Origin: Gymnogyps californianus
Lineage: Eukaryota; Chordata; Aves; Accipitriformes; Cathartidae
Assembly: GCF_018139145.2 (NCBI RefSeq)
Contig: NC_059475.1
Span: 16,124,937-16,188,936, forward strand
Direction of reading: 5' to 3'
DNA: 64,000 nt
The notes under the pieces were generated by a model, which worked only from the letters and a program-made list of their open reading frames with translations, made no database searches and was not told the origin of the DNA. Of the stretch, positions 38,301-46,581 are shown one piece after another (position 1 is the first letter of the stretch; each line of letters begins with the position of its first letter). The position numbers were made by a program, and so were the translations under genes.

Positions 38301-39639
38301 AGAGATCTGACTCAGGCTTGCACAGGTACAAAGGAATAACTCAAAGTTATCAGGAAAAAGCCCCACCTCATTTGTTAAAGACCAAGGGGCTGATTCTCCT
38401 CTACCAAATTAGTATTCTGTAAATACTTAATACAGAATGCTCTTCTTTGGCCTATCATAGCAGTTGTTAAGCTGTAGAAACTAAAAATAAAAAGGCTATC
38501 TTGAAAAACTTTTAAAATATTAAGTCTGAATCAGGGAAGACCTTATAGCAGCCTTCCAGTACTTAAATGGGGCTTACAGGAAAGATGGGGAGGGACTCCT
38601 TATCAGGGAGTCTAGTGATAGGATGAGGAGTAATGGTTTTAAACTGAAAGAGGGTAGATTTAGATTAGATGTAAGGAAGAAATTCTTTACTGTGAGGGTT
38701 GCCCAGAGAAGTTGTGGGTGCCCCCTCCCTGGAAGTGTTCAAGGCCAGGTTGGATGGGGCTTTGAGCAACCTGATCTAGTGGAAGGTGTCCCTGCCCATG
38801 GCAGGGGGGTTGGAACTAGATGATCTTTAAGGTCCCTTCCAGCCCAAACCATTCTATGATTCTATGATAGGGTTTCCTGGTGTAAAAATGCTCCTCAGGC
38901 ATAGCTGCTGGTATCTAAATCTCTGTTACTTGAAAAAGTGCTTGGGTTCTGCCACATCTGTATGTTTACAGCCATCCAATTCTGCAAAAAACCAACAGAT
39001 GCTCCAAATTAGGAGTTGTTGCAAAATCCTAGCACATCCTCTTTTAGAGCACCAGGTAAGTTGTAGGAAATCATCAATGAATGCAGTAAGATGAGCTGTT
39101 CTTCTGAATAAATGTAATTCTGTCTTTGTTTTTAGAAACCACACTGTGACTATGCAGTCGGTCTGATGAAAGCCCTGGAAGTAGCAATGGTACAGTGGAA
39201 AACTATGATACGATATTTTGAAGAGCTTTATGCCCTGAGTATTGAAAATGCAGACCCTCATAGCGCAAGCACTATCAAGAAACAATTTATTGGGCCCAAA
39301 ATCCGGAAGATCAAGCTGATGGGAGATCTGCTGACCAATGCTCGCAGGCTTGACTGTTCCCAAGATGGCAGAAATAGTCTTGGGGATTACTTTATGGACC
39401 GGTTGCAGAAAGAGTTCAGAACAGGCATAGAGCCAGAGTCTAGTCAGCACTGCAGCCCCTGCCCACCTCTCCAGCAGTGTACAGGAGCTGCAGAGGGTCT
39501 GAAGCGACCCCAGAGAGAATCTTCCCAGCATAGAAATGGCATAGGGCCAATATATGCAACCATACACTGCACTACCATGCTGCCACAGTGTAATGATGGG
39601 ACAGGAGCAAAAGTGAAGCAGGGCAGGGAGGGCCTTTAA
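35025..39639 (+). CDS. Ferritin-family gene, probable ferritoid (nuclear ferritin carrier)
   Basis: Three exons (35025-35207, 37685-37831, 39136-39639) join in phase 0 to give 277 aa; symmetrical GT...AG introns interrupt the frame. From Val32 on, the product aligns ungapped to ferritin heavy chain at a constant offset of 24, through helices A to D. Exon 2 is exactly 147 bp, as in ferritin genes. Of the heavy-chain ferroxidase ligands, only the Glu pair of the EER motif remains (Glu85, Glu86). Glu27, Tyr34, His65, Glu107 and Gln141 become Leu51, Leu58, Ala89, Trp131 and Lys165. The three-fold channel acids Asp131 and Glu134 become Ser155 and Lys158. The protein should therefore not oxidise or admit iron by itself. 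The N-terminal extension carries RSKRPRV (residues 10-16; KRPR fits a monopartite nuclear signal), and a tail of about 70 residues follows the last helix. Ferritoid from chick cornea is a ferritin relative with an SV40-like signal that carries ferritin into the nucleus; this combination fits it. Ferritin membership is near certain; the ferritoid assignment is from memory. The second ATG (35040, GCCATGG) has the better context, so translation may start at residue 6. Confidence 0.88.
37685..37831 (+). CDS. Ferritin-like gene, coding exon 2
   Basis: Encodes residues 62-110: [11 protein letters not shown] at the start, [10 protein letters not shown] in helix B, and the QQERGG turn. It is bounded by a TTAG acceptor and a CAG/GTGGGT donor, both phase 0. 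Its 147 bp matches the length of exon 2 in vertebrate ferritin genes. Confidence 0.92.
38533..38868 (+). mobile_element. CR1 LINE 3' end, young, in intron 2
   Basis: The stretch from about GAAGACCTTATAGCAGCC onward matches the 3' end of avian CR1 closely. It includes GGTAGATTTAGATTAGAT and CTGCCCATGGCAGGGGGG, and it ends with ATTCTATGAT followed by TCTATGAT, the CR1 terminal microsatellite. A segment of about 20 bp usually found before TTGCCCAGAGAAG is missing. The 5' end is truncated, as is usual for CR1. It lies in the sense orientation, 268 bp before exon 3. Confidence 0.95.
39136..39639 (+). CDS. Ferritin-like gene, coding exon 3 (terminal)
   Basis: Encodes residues 111-277 and ends at TAA 39637-39639. 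It fuses what are exons 3 and 4 in canonical ferritin genes. The sequence runs straight through the DPH codons (39253-39261), where the third ferritin intron normally sits, exactly 42 codons after the exon start. It covers helices C and D and a helix-E-like segment ([11 protein letters not shown]). A Ser/Cys/Gln-rich tail follows, with no family resemblance that I can see. A 286-codon frame on the opposite strand here is a shadow. Confidence 0.9.
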   Translation, partial: KPHCDYAVGLMKALEVAMVQWKTMIRYFEELYALSIENADPHSASTIKKQFIGPKIRKIKLMGDLLTNARRLDCSQDGRNSLGDYFMDRLQKEFRTGIEPESSQHCSPCPPLQQCTGAAEGLKRPQRESSQHRNGIGPIYATIHCTTMLPQCNDGTGAKVKQGREGL

Positions 39640-40957
39640 TGCTGTGGCCGTTGCAGCTACGGGGCAGCTCCTAAGGCAGACCTGTATGGAGGCTGGACTT
39701 GAGACCAGAACTCTGGAGACACGATGCTGTATCGCTCCTCCTGCTTTACGCCCTGTCCCCTCATCCTCTGTTGAGTTACAGCTCAAAATCTAGCGTATAC
39801 CATTATTTTGTTTAAATGATAGCAAGGTTGCTAGTTACCTAGATTGTCAGTATTAGTCAGATTTTTATCTATGCAGTTCTTTCTAGAAGCCAAAAGCTTT
39901 TAAGCCTCTTTTCTGTCTTAAATGATTATTAGGATTAGTTAGTGCAAATTATTTTTAACAGTATATATAACTTTTATTAAAAAAAACCAAAATGCAACTT
40001 TAGTACAAGGAAACTTCTATGTGGCAGAATATCCAAAGATTTAGTTTTATATTATTAAATATTTTATATTACTAACAGATGTTTTACATTAGTAACAAGT
40101 ATACTAACATAATGAACTTTTTTAAAAGACTTGTTTTAAAACAAAATTTTGTTGTCTTATATCTATCATAGTAGCAATTTAAATAAGTAGTCTAATCCAT
40201 TTACTTATCACCCAGCTATTTCTAGTGGTATACTTCTCCAAGATGAAGGATGCAGACATTTCCTCAACAGTGGGAATAAGACAGTGTGCTGGTTTTCACT
40301 ACAGTTATTTGCCTAGTTGGCTTTTCTCATCCTCAGAAAGCAGATGAGAGATAAATTAGGGGTTCTCATTAGATGCAATCTTTACAGGTTCTAGTGCGTA
40401 TTTTGCAAGTGTCACTGAAGACACTAGCTCTAGAGCTCTGTCCAGACTTAACCTAGGATGGTTGCTTTAACTACCATACAGACCCCTGTTTCAGCTAGCT
40501 AAATTATGGTATTACTATGGTACTACTGTTATTTCTTGTATTCCCTATCTTGGTCCTCAGTAGAGGAATAAGATCCTAGTGAAAATGCAGCACACCTAAC
40601 TAGAATTGCATCACAGAGAGAGGCCACTCGTTAGTTTTGCATTTCAATTAGGGCAGTGTTCAATTAGGGGGGATATTAGCACCACCATACCTAAGGCCTT
40701 TACTTTAGCCAGCTTGGTTAAAGTTTAGAGGTGTCCAAATTCCTTCCATTCATCTCCTACAGGAGTGCCTCTCTTTCTGTACACTGGCTACCAAGGTCAC
40801 GTAAGAAGAGCAACTGCCTAGATCAGCTGCCTGCAGCTAGGTTTTTTTGTCATTATATGCAACACCTTTTATGCAATTGGGGTTTGCTTCATTGAAAGAT
40901 TGTCTCACACTTTTATGTAATACTGTAAGCGATACTCCTATTATGCTTGAAAATAAA
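39640..40957 (+). other. Probable 3' UTR of the ferritin-like gene
   Basis: The stop is followed by AT-rich sequence with two usable polyadenylation signals: ATTAAA at 39976-39981, inside an A-rich patch, and AATAAA at 40952-40957. The UTR extent is inferred. Without cDNA I cannot tell which signal is used. Confidence 0.45.
40952..40957 (+). terminator. Candidate polyadenylation signal (AATAAA), ferritin-like gene
   Basis: Canonical AATAAA about 1.3 kb after the stop codon, followed by T-rich sequence. The earlier ATTAAA at 39976-39981 is the alternative. Confidence 0.45.
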
Positions 40958-41857
40958 TTCAGTTCAATGTTAAAAATGGCACTTTGAATCTACATTGTAT
41001 TCCTCAATTTACCACATAGGCATGCTAGTATTCTCCAAGAGATTTTGTGTAGGTATACAAAACTGCGCCAGTACTTTTCTACTACTAAAAAAGTTGCACA
41101 AGATGGAACAGTAGACCACAGAATGAAAATAAATGTCAGAAAACTGCATTAAGATGAGAACACTGCACAATGAAACATTTTCAGTAAACTCTTTTATGCA
41201 CAGCTGCAGTTCAGTCATTTCTGCAAAAGTGCATTAGCCCACCTACTTTCTGTTGGTGTTGTAACACAGGACAGACAATTGCAATGCAGATGCTTTCCCA
41301 ATCTTTCTGTTAATATGATTCAGCCTTGGGGGAGGGGGTGACTTTAAAACAACCCCTGTATTCATCTGTAAAAATACTGCAGTGTGCCACAAGAATGGCT
41401 TGAAGCACTTTTAGCAACATGCTAGATTTGCCTATGTTGAGATGGCTACTCTCTAATACAGCAGTAGTTTAAAAGATATTTCCATCTGGGCTAGATTCCA
41501 TTACCCATCCTCATGCTGAGCATACCTTATTCAACAATTAGTTCCACTGACTGCAACTCAACATGAATAAGAACAATGGAATCCATCCCTCTCAGTATTA
41601 AAATACAGCTCACTAAGTATGAACAGAGCAAAGCTACTAACTGAATTATAAACTAGTGCCATATAAAACCACTTCAAGTACTACTGGTAATGTTTGACCT
41701 ACTTCTACAACAATCTTCTCCTTTAAGAGTTGGTGACCTTCTGAAATGTAGGTACAGCCCCCTCCACGGTTTCCAACATTTAAGACTGTCTTTTACCTTA
41801 AATGAATTCCAACATAACAAAGAGCCCAACATTTAAATTTTTCAAAGCAAGACTTAC

Positions 41858-42004
41858 TTGCCTCTTCTTTTTCCCTGAAATACTGCCATGTCTGCTTCTC
41901 AGAGACTCTTCTTATATTCATCTTTCTAGCCAAATGTATCCACACATTCTTAGATTTTAGGTCTTTCTCTCTCTCTTTTCCAAAACACTTTCTGGGCCCT
42001 CTGC
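41858..42004 (-). other. Candidate coding exon, 147 bp, minus strand
   Basis: Bounded on the minus strand by the acceptor GGCTCTTCAG (with TTAAC, a plausible branch point, upstream) and the donor GGCAA/GTAAGT. It is open in phase 1 to phase 1. Its 48 complete codons give a basic, Trp-containing peptide that includes KNVWIHLARKMNIRR and EKQTWQYFREKEEA. It resembles real coding sequence more than noise, but I do not recognise a family. A further open segment with a good acceptor and matching phase begins at 41220. Confidence 0.25.
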
Positions 42005-42191
42005 CTGAAGAGCCAATTCTGTTAATTTTAGATAAACTCACTATCAGCTATTTTCCCAGTCTCTATCCTCTGAAAAAGAAGAGAGAAATCAATCAGTTAC
42101 TGTAGATAACAAGCTGTTCTTGTCCACATGCTGCTTCTGCTGAGAGGGCACGTATGCTTGTGAATATGATCTCAAACTTTGTTAACAATAC

Positions 42192-42284
42192 CTGTCTGTT
42201 GTGTATAGGATGAGTCTGTCCATGCTTCTCAGCATAAGAAGTACAATCTGCCTCTGCCTTTCCAGCTTCCTTTTCAATCATACT
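42192..42284 (-). other. Candidate coding exon, 93 bp, minus strand
   Basis: Acceptor CACCTCCTTTTTTTAG, donor CAG/GTATTG, and a length of exactly 31 codons open in phase 0 (begins SMIEKEAGKAEADCTSYAEK). A 28-bp segment (42042-42069) with excellent acceptor and GTGAGT donor would convert phase 0 to phase 1 and join it to the 41858-42004 segment. That would require a 37-bp intron, too short for normal vertebrate splicing. The exon is therefore suggestive, not established. Confidence 0.25.
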
Positions 42285-43357
42285 CTAAAAAAAGGAGGTG
42301 AAGGATGAATGTGGAACAGGTATAAGGGCAACAACACTTATAGAAACTTTACAAATTCTCTTTCTCTGCTGAATGCTTGTTCATACACACACTGTATCTG
42401 TACTTCCAAAGCAATGCCCAAACCATCCAAACACACAATCTGGGGCAGCTCAGAATAGCTATAGCAGCACCAGTACCCTAAATACAGCATCCAAACTGGA
42501 AGCTCTGGAGGACCTAATCTTTACTGAAATCATGAGTTACAGCCACAGAGGCTTCCAAACAGGTATTAACAATGGCATACTTGTAAATGCTTGCCGTAAG
42601 CACTACCTATGGTTGCACAGAAAGGGCCCTTGCTGCTGCTGCCTACTCTCAGAGTGAGGAATTCAAAGTCTCTAGGTGGAGATCATGCTGTCCTTCATCC
42701 TCTCCACTTCGGCCACACAAAACTGAGAAGAGCATCTCAGGATTTGTTCTTTGCAAGGACTTTTTTTCAGGCCCCACCGTACAAGGCAGCATCTTTCTGG
42801 ACAGACGCATCTTTGGGAATAATACTGGAAAGTGAATGTTAGTTCTGGTGGCAGCAGCAGGGAAGGAGTCCTCAAGGGCACCTTCACAGGAAGATCACTC
42901 CGAGCAGAATTCATCATCTGGTCACAACCTTCTCCTGACTTTTTCACTTAGGTGAATTCATGCACTTAAGCAAATTCATGGGCAATTACTGGCAGTCTCC
43001 TATTGCTTGTCCAAGTCCCACCGTTTGTTACCACTTTGCCCAAGGTAACCACTATGCGCTCAAGTCCCAGAGTGCCTTTTCCTGGGGTCAAATAGAACCT
43101 AGAAACACACAGTAGCAGAATACACTACAACACTAGTTAAATATTAGGTAAAATTACCTTTTCCATAAATGAAACCAATGATCTGGAGAGAGTTTAAGTG
43201 TCTTGAGTAGGTCATACAGCCAGCACCAAGCCTTGATATCCCAATTTACGTGTTCAGTTGTTACAGCATACAACTATTTCTCATTTATACTTATTATGCA
43301 TTATTGTATACCTAGCACTATTTTGAATAAAAATAATTTTTACTTTTTTAACTGCTC

Positions 43358-43382
43358 AATAAAGATTAAAAAAAAAAAAAAA
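43358..43382 (+). repeat. AATAAA followed by a 15-base A run
   Basis: AATAAA (43358-43363) lies 4 bases before A15 (43368-43382). It could be the tail of an old retroposed transcript or simple AT-rich sequence. I see no target-site duplication or coding remnant upstream. Confidence 0.35.
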
Positions 43383-44997
43383 TCTGTTCATTCCTTCTGG
43401 ATCAAAGAACCTCTGTGATAACAGTGAAGTGTTTCCACAAGTTTGCTACTCTGCCTCTCAGAAACAGCTGGCAGATACACTTCTAAATGTGTAAGGGTGG
43501 TCAATAGTTGATCTCCTTGGGACATATCGCTTTTCAGCATTGGATACAGTGAAAGAATGAACTTGTACAGAGTCCAAAACATATACTTTTTTCTTTAATT
43601 AAAAATTTTATCTTTTGGGGATAATGACAGAATGTGACAAACAGTTCTTATCTTTGTCTGTACTCGAAGACATTTAAGTAAGTAGAAAATGGGGACTGCA
43701 GATTAGGAATTTTTGCAAAAACCAAATCATATAACAACAAAAGAAGCCACCATCACGATAGTCCCTCTGAGAAGTCAGAGGCACAGGGACTGGGGACTAG
43801 ATCATTGATGGATGTTTTTTACCTTTTCAGAGTCTCTCAGTCAGCCCTTTGCCCCACTGAAGACAGAGCTTTGCCTTTGATTTTGAGTAAGTAAGTTCGA
43901 AATTTCACCAACATTTATAACTGCAGAAAGGAGATTAATTTTAGCTCATGGTACATTAAAAATACCCATAACTATTTTAATCATGAAGTCAGTGAAATCA
44001 CACAGTTGAATTGCTGAAGTGCTTCTGTATCGGAAAAAGAACCGAATTTCTCAACTCCATTGATATTCCAAAAACAGAGTAAAAACTCTAGCACCCTTGA
44101 GAGATGTTACCAAAAACCATCCCATTTCTCCAAGGTCCAAACTCTGCCACTGCTAGTTACCTGAAATAACAAATTCTTATTGCACAAGCAATCCAGTTGC
44201 AGTGCAAATACATGTGCAGCAAAATGCTACTTCATGAGGTGAAGTCAATCTTTTCAAAGATTTCAGAATACAGGTAAACAGGGGCTTGAATTGAAAGAGG
44301 AACCTGAAATGCAAATTTATACATCATAGCTCATGTGAAAAGAATCATTTGCTGAAGTGATAGCTGAACGTTAACTCAGGCCTCAGCTCTCCTGCGGTAC
44401 ATCATTACTAAACCATTACTGCATTGCTTTATTAAAGGAATCAAATACTTCCTGTGATAAATATGGTTGCAACTTGCTCAGGCACTAGCTGGGTGTCTCA
44501 GCTGCTCCAGACCTCACCCTTCCACGCAACTTCTTTTTGCTCAGAGGTCAAATAGTTTCAATAACTGCGCTTGAGTCTTGCGGAACATTTTCCATCCTCG
44601 GTATGTATCTCTGAACTGTACCTGGGTCAGACGTGGGCAGGGACACCCTGATTCCTGAGAAAAAGGCTAACACACTTCAACGGGCCCCAGACACATCCGA
44701 TTTTTCTGCTGGGAAATTTTTTTCCCCAGGTGACAGCAGAGAGCCTTGGCTCCACAGTAACGACTCTCCTGGACGGGCCCACTCCCTCCCTCACCTCCCT
44801 GTCCGGAGACCCGGCGGCCCCTCGCCCTCCTGCGGGAGTCGTGTCCCTAATACCTGCCCCAGCCCGCAGCTCCCGCTCACAGCGCGGAGGTGATGGAGGG
44901 AACCCGCGGCCCAGGCCGGCCCAGGCGGTGGAGCGCGGCGGGCCGCTATCCCCCCCTAGAGGCGGCCATGTCACGTCGCCGCCTCCCGCCGCGCGCA

Positions 44998-45011
44998 GCG
45001 CCACCAGGCGG
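44998..45011 (+). promoter_or_regulatory. CTCF-like motif
   Basis: GCGCCACCAGGCGG agrees with the CTCF core GYGCCMYCTRSTGG at 12 of 14 positions as I recall it. A second partial match, CCCCCTAGAGGCGG, lies just upstream at about 44951. This is a motif call only. Confidence 0.3.
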
Positions 45012-45021
45012 CCGCCATTTT
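45011..45021 (-). promoter_or_regulatory. YY1-like site in the distal CpG peak
   Basis: On the minus strand the sequence is AAAATGGCGGC, a near-perfect YY1 site of the kind that overlaps transcription or translation starts. It is oriented away from MYOD1, which suggests divergent transcription toward the ferritin-like gene. Confidence 0.4.
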
Positions 45022-45558
45022 GAGCGCGACCGCCCCGCCGGTTCCCCCCCCGTCGCCAGCTTTCCGTCCTGCCTTTCCTCTCGCACCCGCTGCCTCCGCG
45101 AGGCGGGCACGGCCCCGGCTCTCCGCGGTGTCCCCGGGCCCTGCGCGGCCGGGCCCCGGCCCCGGCGCCTCGCCGCCGCCCTGAGGTGCCGCCCGCACCG
45201 TCCGCCCTCACGAACGCCCCCGCAGTAGTTACCCTGTGGCCGCAGAGCCGCACAGCCGCGGCCGGCGCGGAGAAACCTGTCCCGGGGCTGGGGGGTTTCT
45301 TCCCCGTGAGAAACCACCGGAGCCGCTGCCCTGCCGCGAAGCGTACACCGCCGCCGACCACCGGCCGGGACGCGCAGGGAAACGCGCTGCAAAACGTCTC
45401 GCGCCGCCGGGCACGAGAGCGCGGCCCCGCCGGGACGTGCGGGAGAAGCGGCGAGCACCGCTGTTCCCCGGGGCAAGCGGTCGGCGGCTGCCGGCACCTT
45501 CGGGCATCGGGGAGCCTTGGCTTCCCTGACTGGCTGGGCAGGGCGGGCTGCTTAAAGC

Positions 45559-45583
45559 AAAAAAAAAAGGAAAAAAAAAAAAA
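45559..45583 (+). repeat. Poly(dA) tract in the MYOD1 promoter
   Basis: Two A runs separated by GG, set in CpG-rich DNA about 210 bp upstream of the TATA-like element. Such tracts disfavour nucleosomes. Its presence in an otherwise GC-rich island is distinctive. Confidence 0.7.
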
Positions 45584-45731
45584 GACAACCGTGCAGCCGA
45601 CCGCCGGCACCGGCTGCCGTTAGCTCTGCAACAGCCCGAGCGCCCGCAACAGCGCCCCGACGGCGCCCCGCGCCCGCGGGACACGGCGCTCCGCCGCCCC
45701 CCCGCTGCTCCGGGGGCTCTGGCAGCCGCGG

Positions 45732-45756
45732 CCCCCGCCCCGCCCCGCCCCGTCCC
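45732..45756 (+). promoter_or_regulatory. Tandem GC boxes (Sp1-type), MYOD1 promoter
   Basis: Repeated CCCCGCCCCG units, the reverse complement of GGGGCGGGG, lie 33-57 bp upstream of the TATA-like element. This is the usual place for Sp1/KLF input to a core promoter. Confidence 0.6.
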
Positions 45757-45788
45757 GACCCGACCCGCCGCGCCGGGGGGGCTCCGGC

Positions 45789-45795
45789 ATAAATA
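45789..45795 (+). promoter_or_regulatory. TATA-like box of MYOD1 (ATAAATA)
   Basis: ATAAATA lies 232 bp upstream of the MYOD1 ATG and directly follows GC boxes. It predicts a transcription start near 45815-45825 and a leader of about 200 nt. Confidence 0.7.
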
Positions 45796-45817
45796 CGGCC
45801 TCGAGTGGCGCACCCGG

Positions 45818-46020
45818 ACCGGCGCGGCTGGGGAGGGGGTCGGCGGCGACGGCAGCAGCAGCCAGCGCTGGTGGCCTTGCCTGGGAGAGGGTGTGAGGGC
45901 CTCCGCTCCGCACACCCGCCTGGCCAGTGGCTGCTGCTGAACAGCCCGATCAAAGCCCCCTCTCTTCTGATCCCTTCACTCACCCCCTCTGGCCCAGCCA
46001 CTGTCTCCTCCGCTGCCCCC
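45818..46020 (+). other. Inferred 5' UTR of MYOD1
   Basis: The interval between the predicted start site and the ATG holds no upstream ATG. It contains no stop codon in the MYOD1 frame, which stays open back to at least 45805. The transcription start is inferred from the TATA-like box. Confidence 0.5.
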
Positions 46021-46581
46021 ATGGACTTACTGGGCCCCATGGAGATGACGGAGGGCTCCCTCTGCTCCTTCACGGCCGCTGATGACTTCTATGACGACCC
46101 GTGCTTCAACACATCAGACATGCACTTCTTCGAGGACCTGGACCCCCGGCTGGTGCACGTGGGAGGCCTGCTGAAGCCCGAGGAGCACCCGCACCACCAT
46201 GGGCACCACCACGGGCACCCACACGAGGAGGAGCACGTCCGAGCGCCCAGCGGGCACCACCAGGCTGGCCGCTGCCTGCTGTGGGCCTGCAAGGCTTGCA
46301 AGAGGAAGACCACCAACGCCGACCGCCGTAAGGCTGCCACTATGAGGGAGCGGCGGCGGCTCAGCAAGGTCAATGAGGCCTTTGAGACCCTCAAGCGCTG
46401 CACCTCCACCAACCCCAACCAGCGCCTGCCCAAGGTGGAGATCCTGCGCAACGCCATCCGCTACATTGAGAGCCTGCAGGCACTGCTGCGGGAGCAGGAG
46501 GACGCTTACTACCCAGTGCTGGAGCACTACAGCGGGGAATCGGACGCCTCCAGCCCTCGCTCCAACTGCTCTGACGGCATG
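46021..46581 (+). CDS. MYOD1: MYOD1 coding exon 1
   Basis: Encodes residues 1-187, including the whole bHLH. It ends at GGC ATG, followed by the donor GTGAGT, phase 0. Intron 1 is 1,452 bp. Confidence 0.98.

Larger units (their letters stand above)
40976..44700. other. Region between the ferritin-like gene and MYOD1
   Basis: No confidently identified gene. On the minus strand there are at least two open segments bounded by good splice sites (listed separately), and other open segments near 43388-43582 and 42620-42811. An AATAAA directly before a 15-base A run lies at 43358-43382 on the + strand. If MYOD1 has a proximal distal-regulatory element about 5 kb upstream, as mammals do, it would fall near 41 kb, but I see no diagnostic motif cluster there. 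Confidence 0.5.

Noticed and set aside
35025..39639. Processed ferritin pseudogene
   Set aside because: Two introns at canonical ferritin positions with intact GT/AG sites, a CpG-island promoter and an uninterrupted 277-aa frame argue for a functional gene.
38926..39786. 286-codon minus-strand frame opposite exon 3 of the ferritin-like gene
   Set aside because: It is antisense to a verified ferritin-domain exon and has no recognisable domain. It is a shadow of the coding strand.
43388..43582. 64-codon minus-strand frame that reads like protein
   Set aside because: The only nearby acceptor is purine-rich and weak, and no compatible partner exon was found. A frame of this length is expected by chance in this much DNA.
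44627..45610. 327-codon minus-strand open frame upstream of MYOD1
   Set aside because: It lies wholly within the CpG island, where stop codons are rare on every frame. Overlapping frames of 80-230 codons exist on both strands, and the translation is low-complexity Arg/Gly/Pro/Ala.
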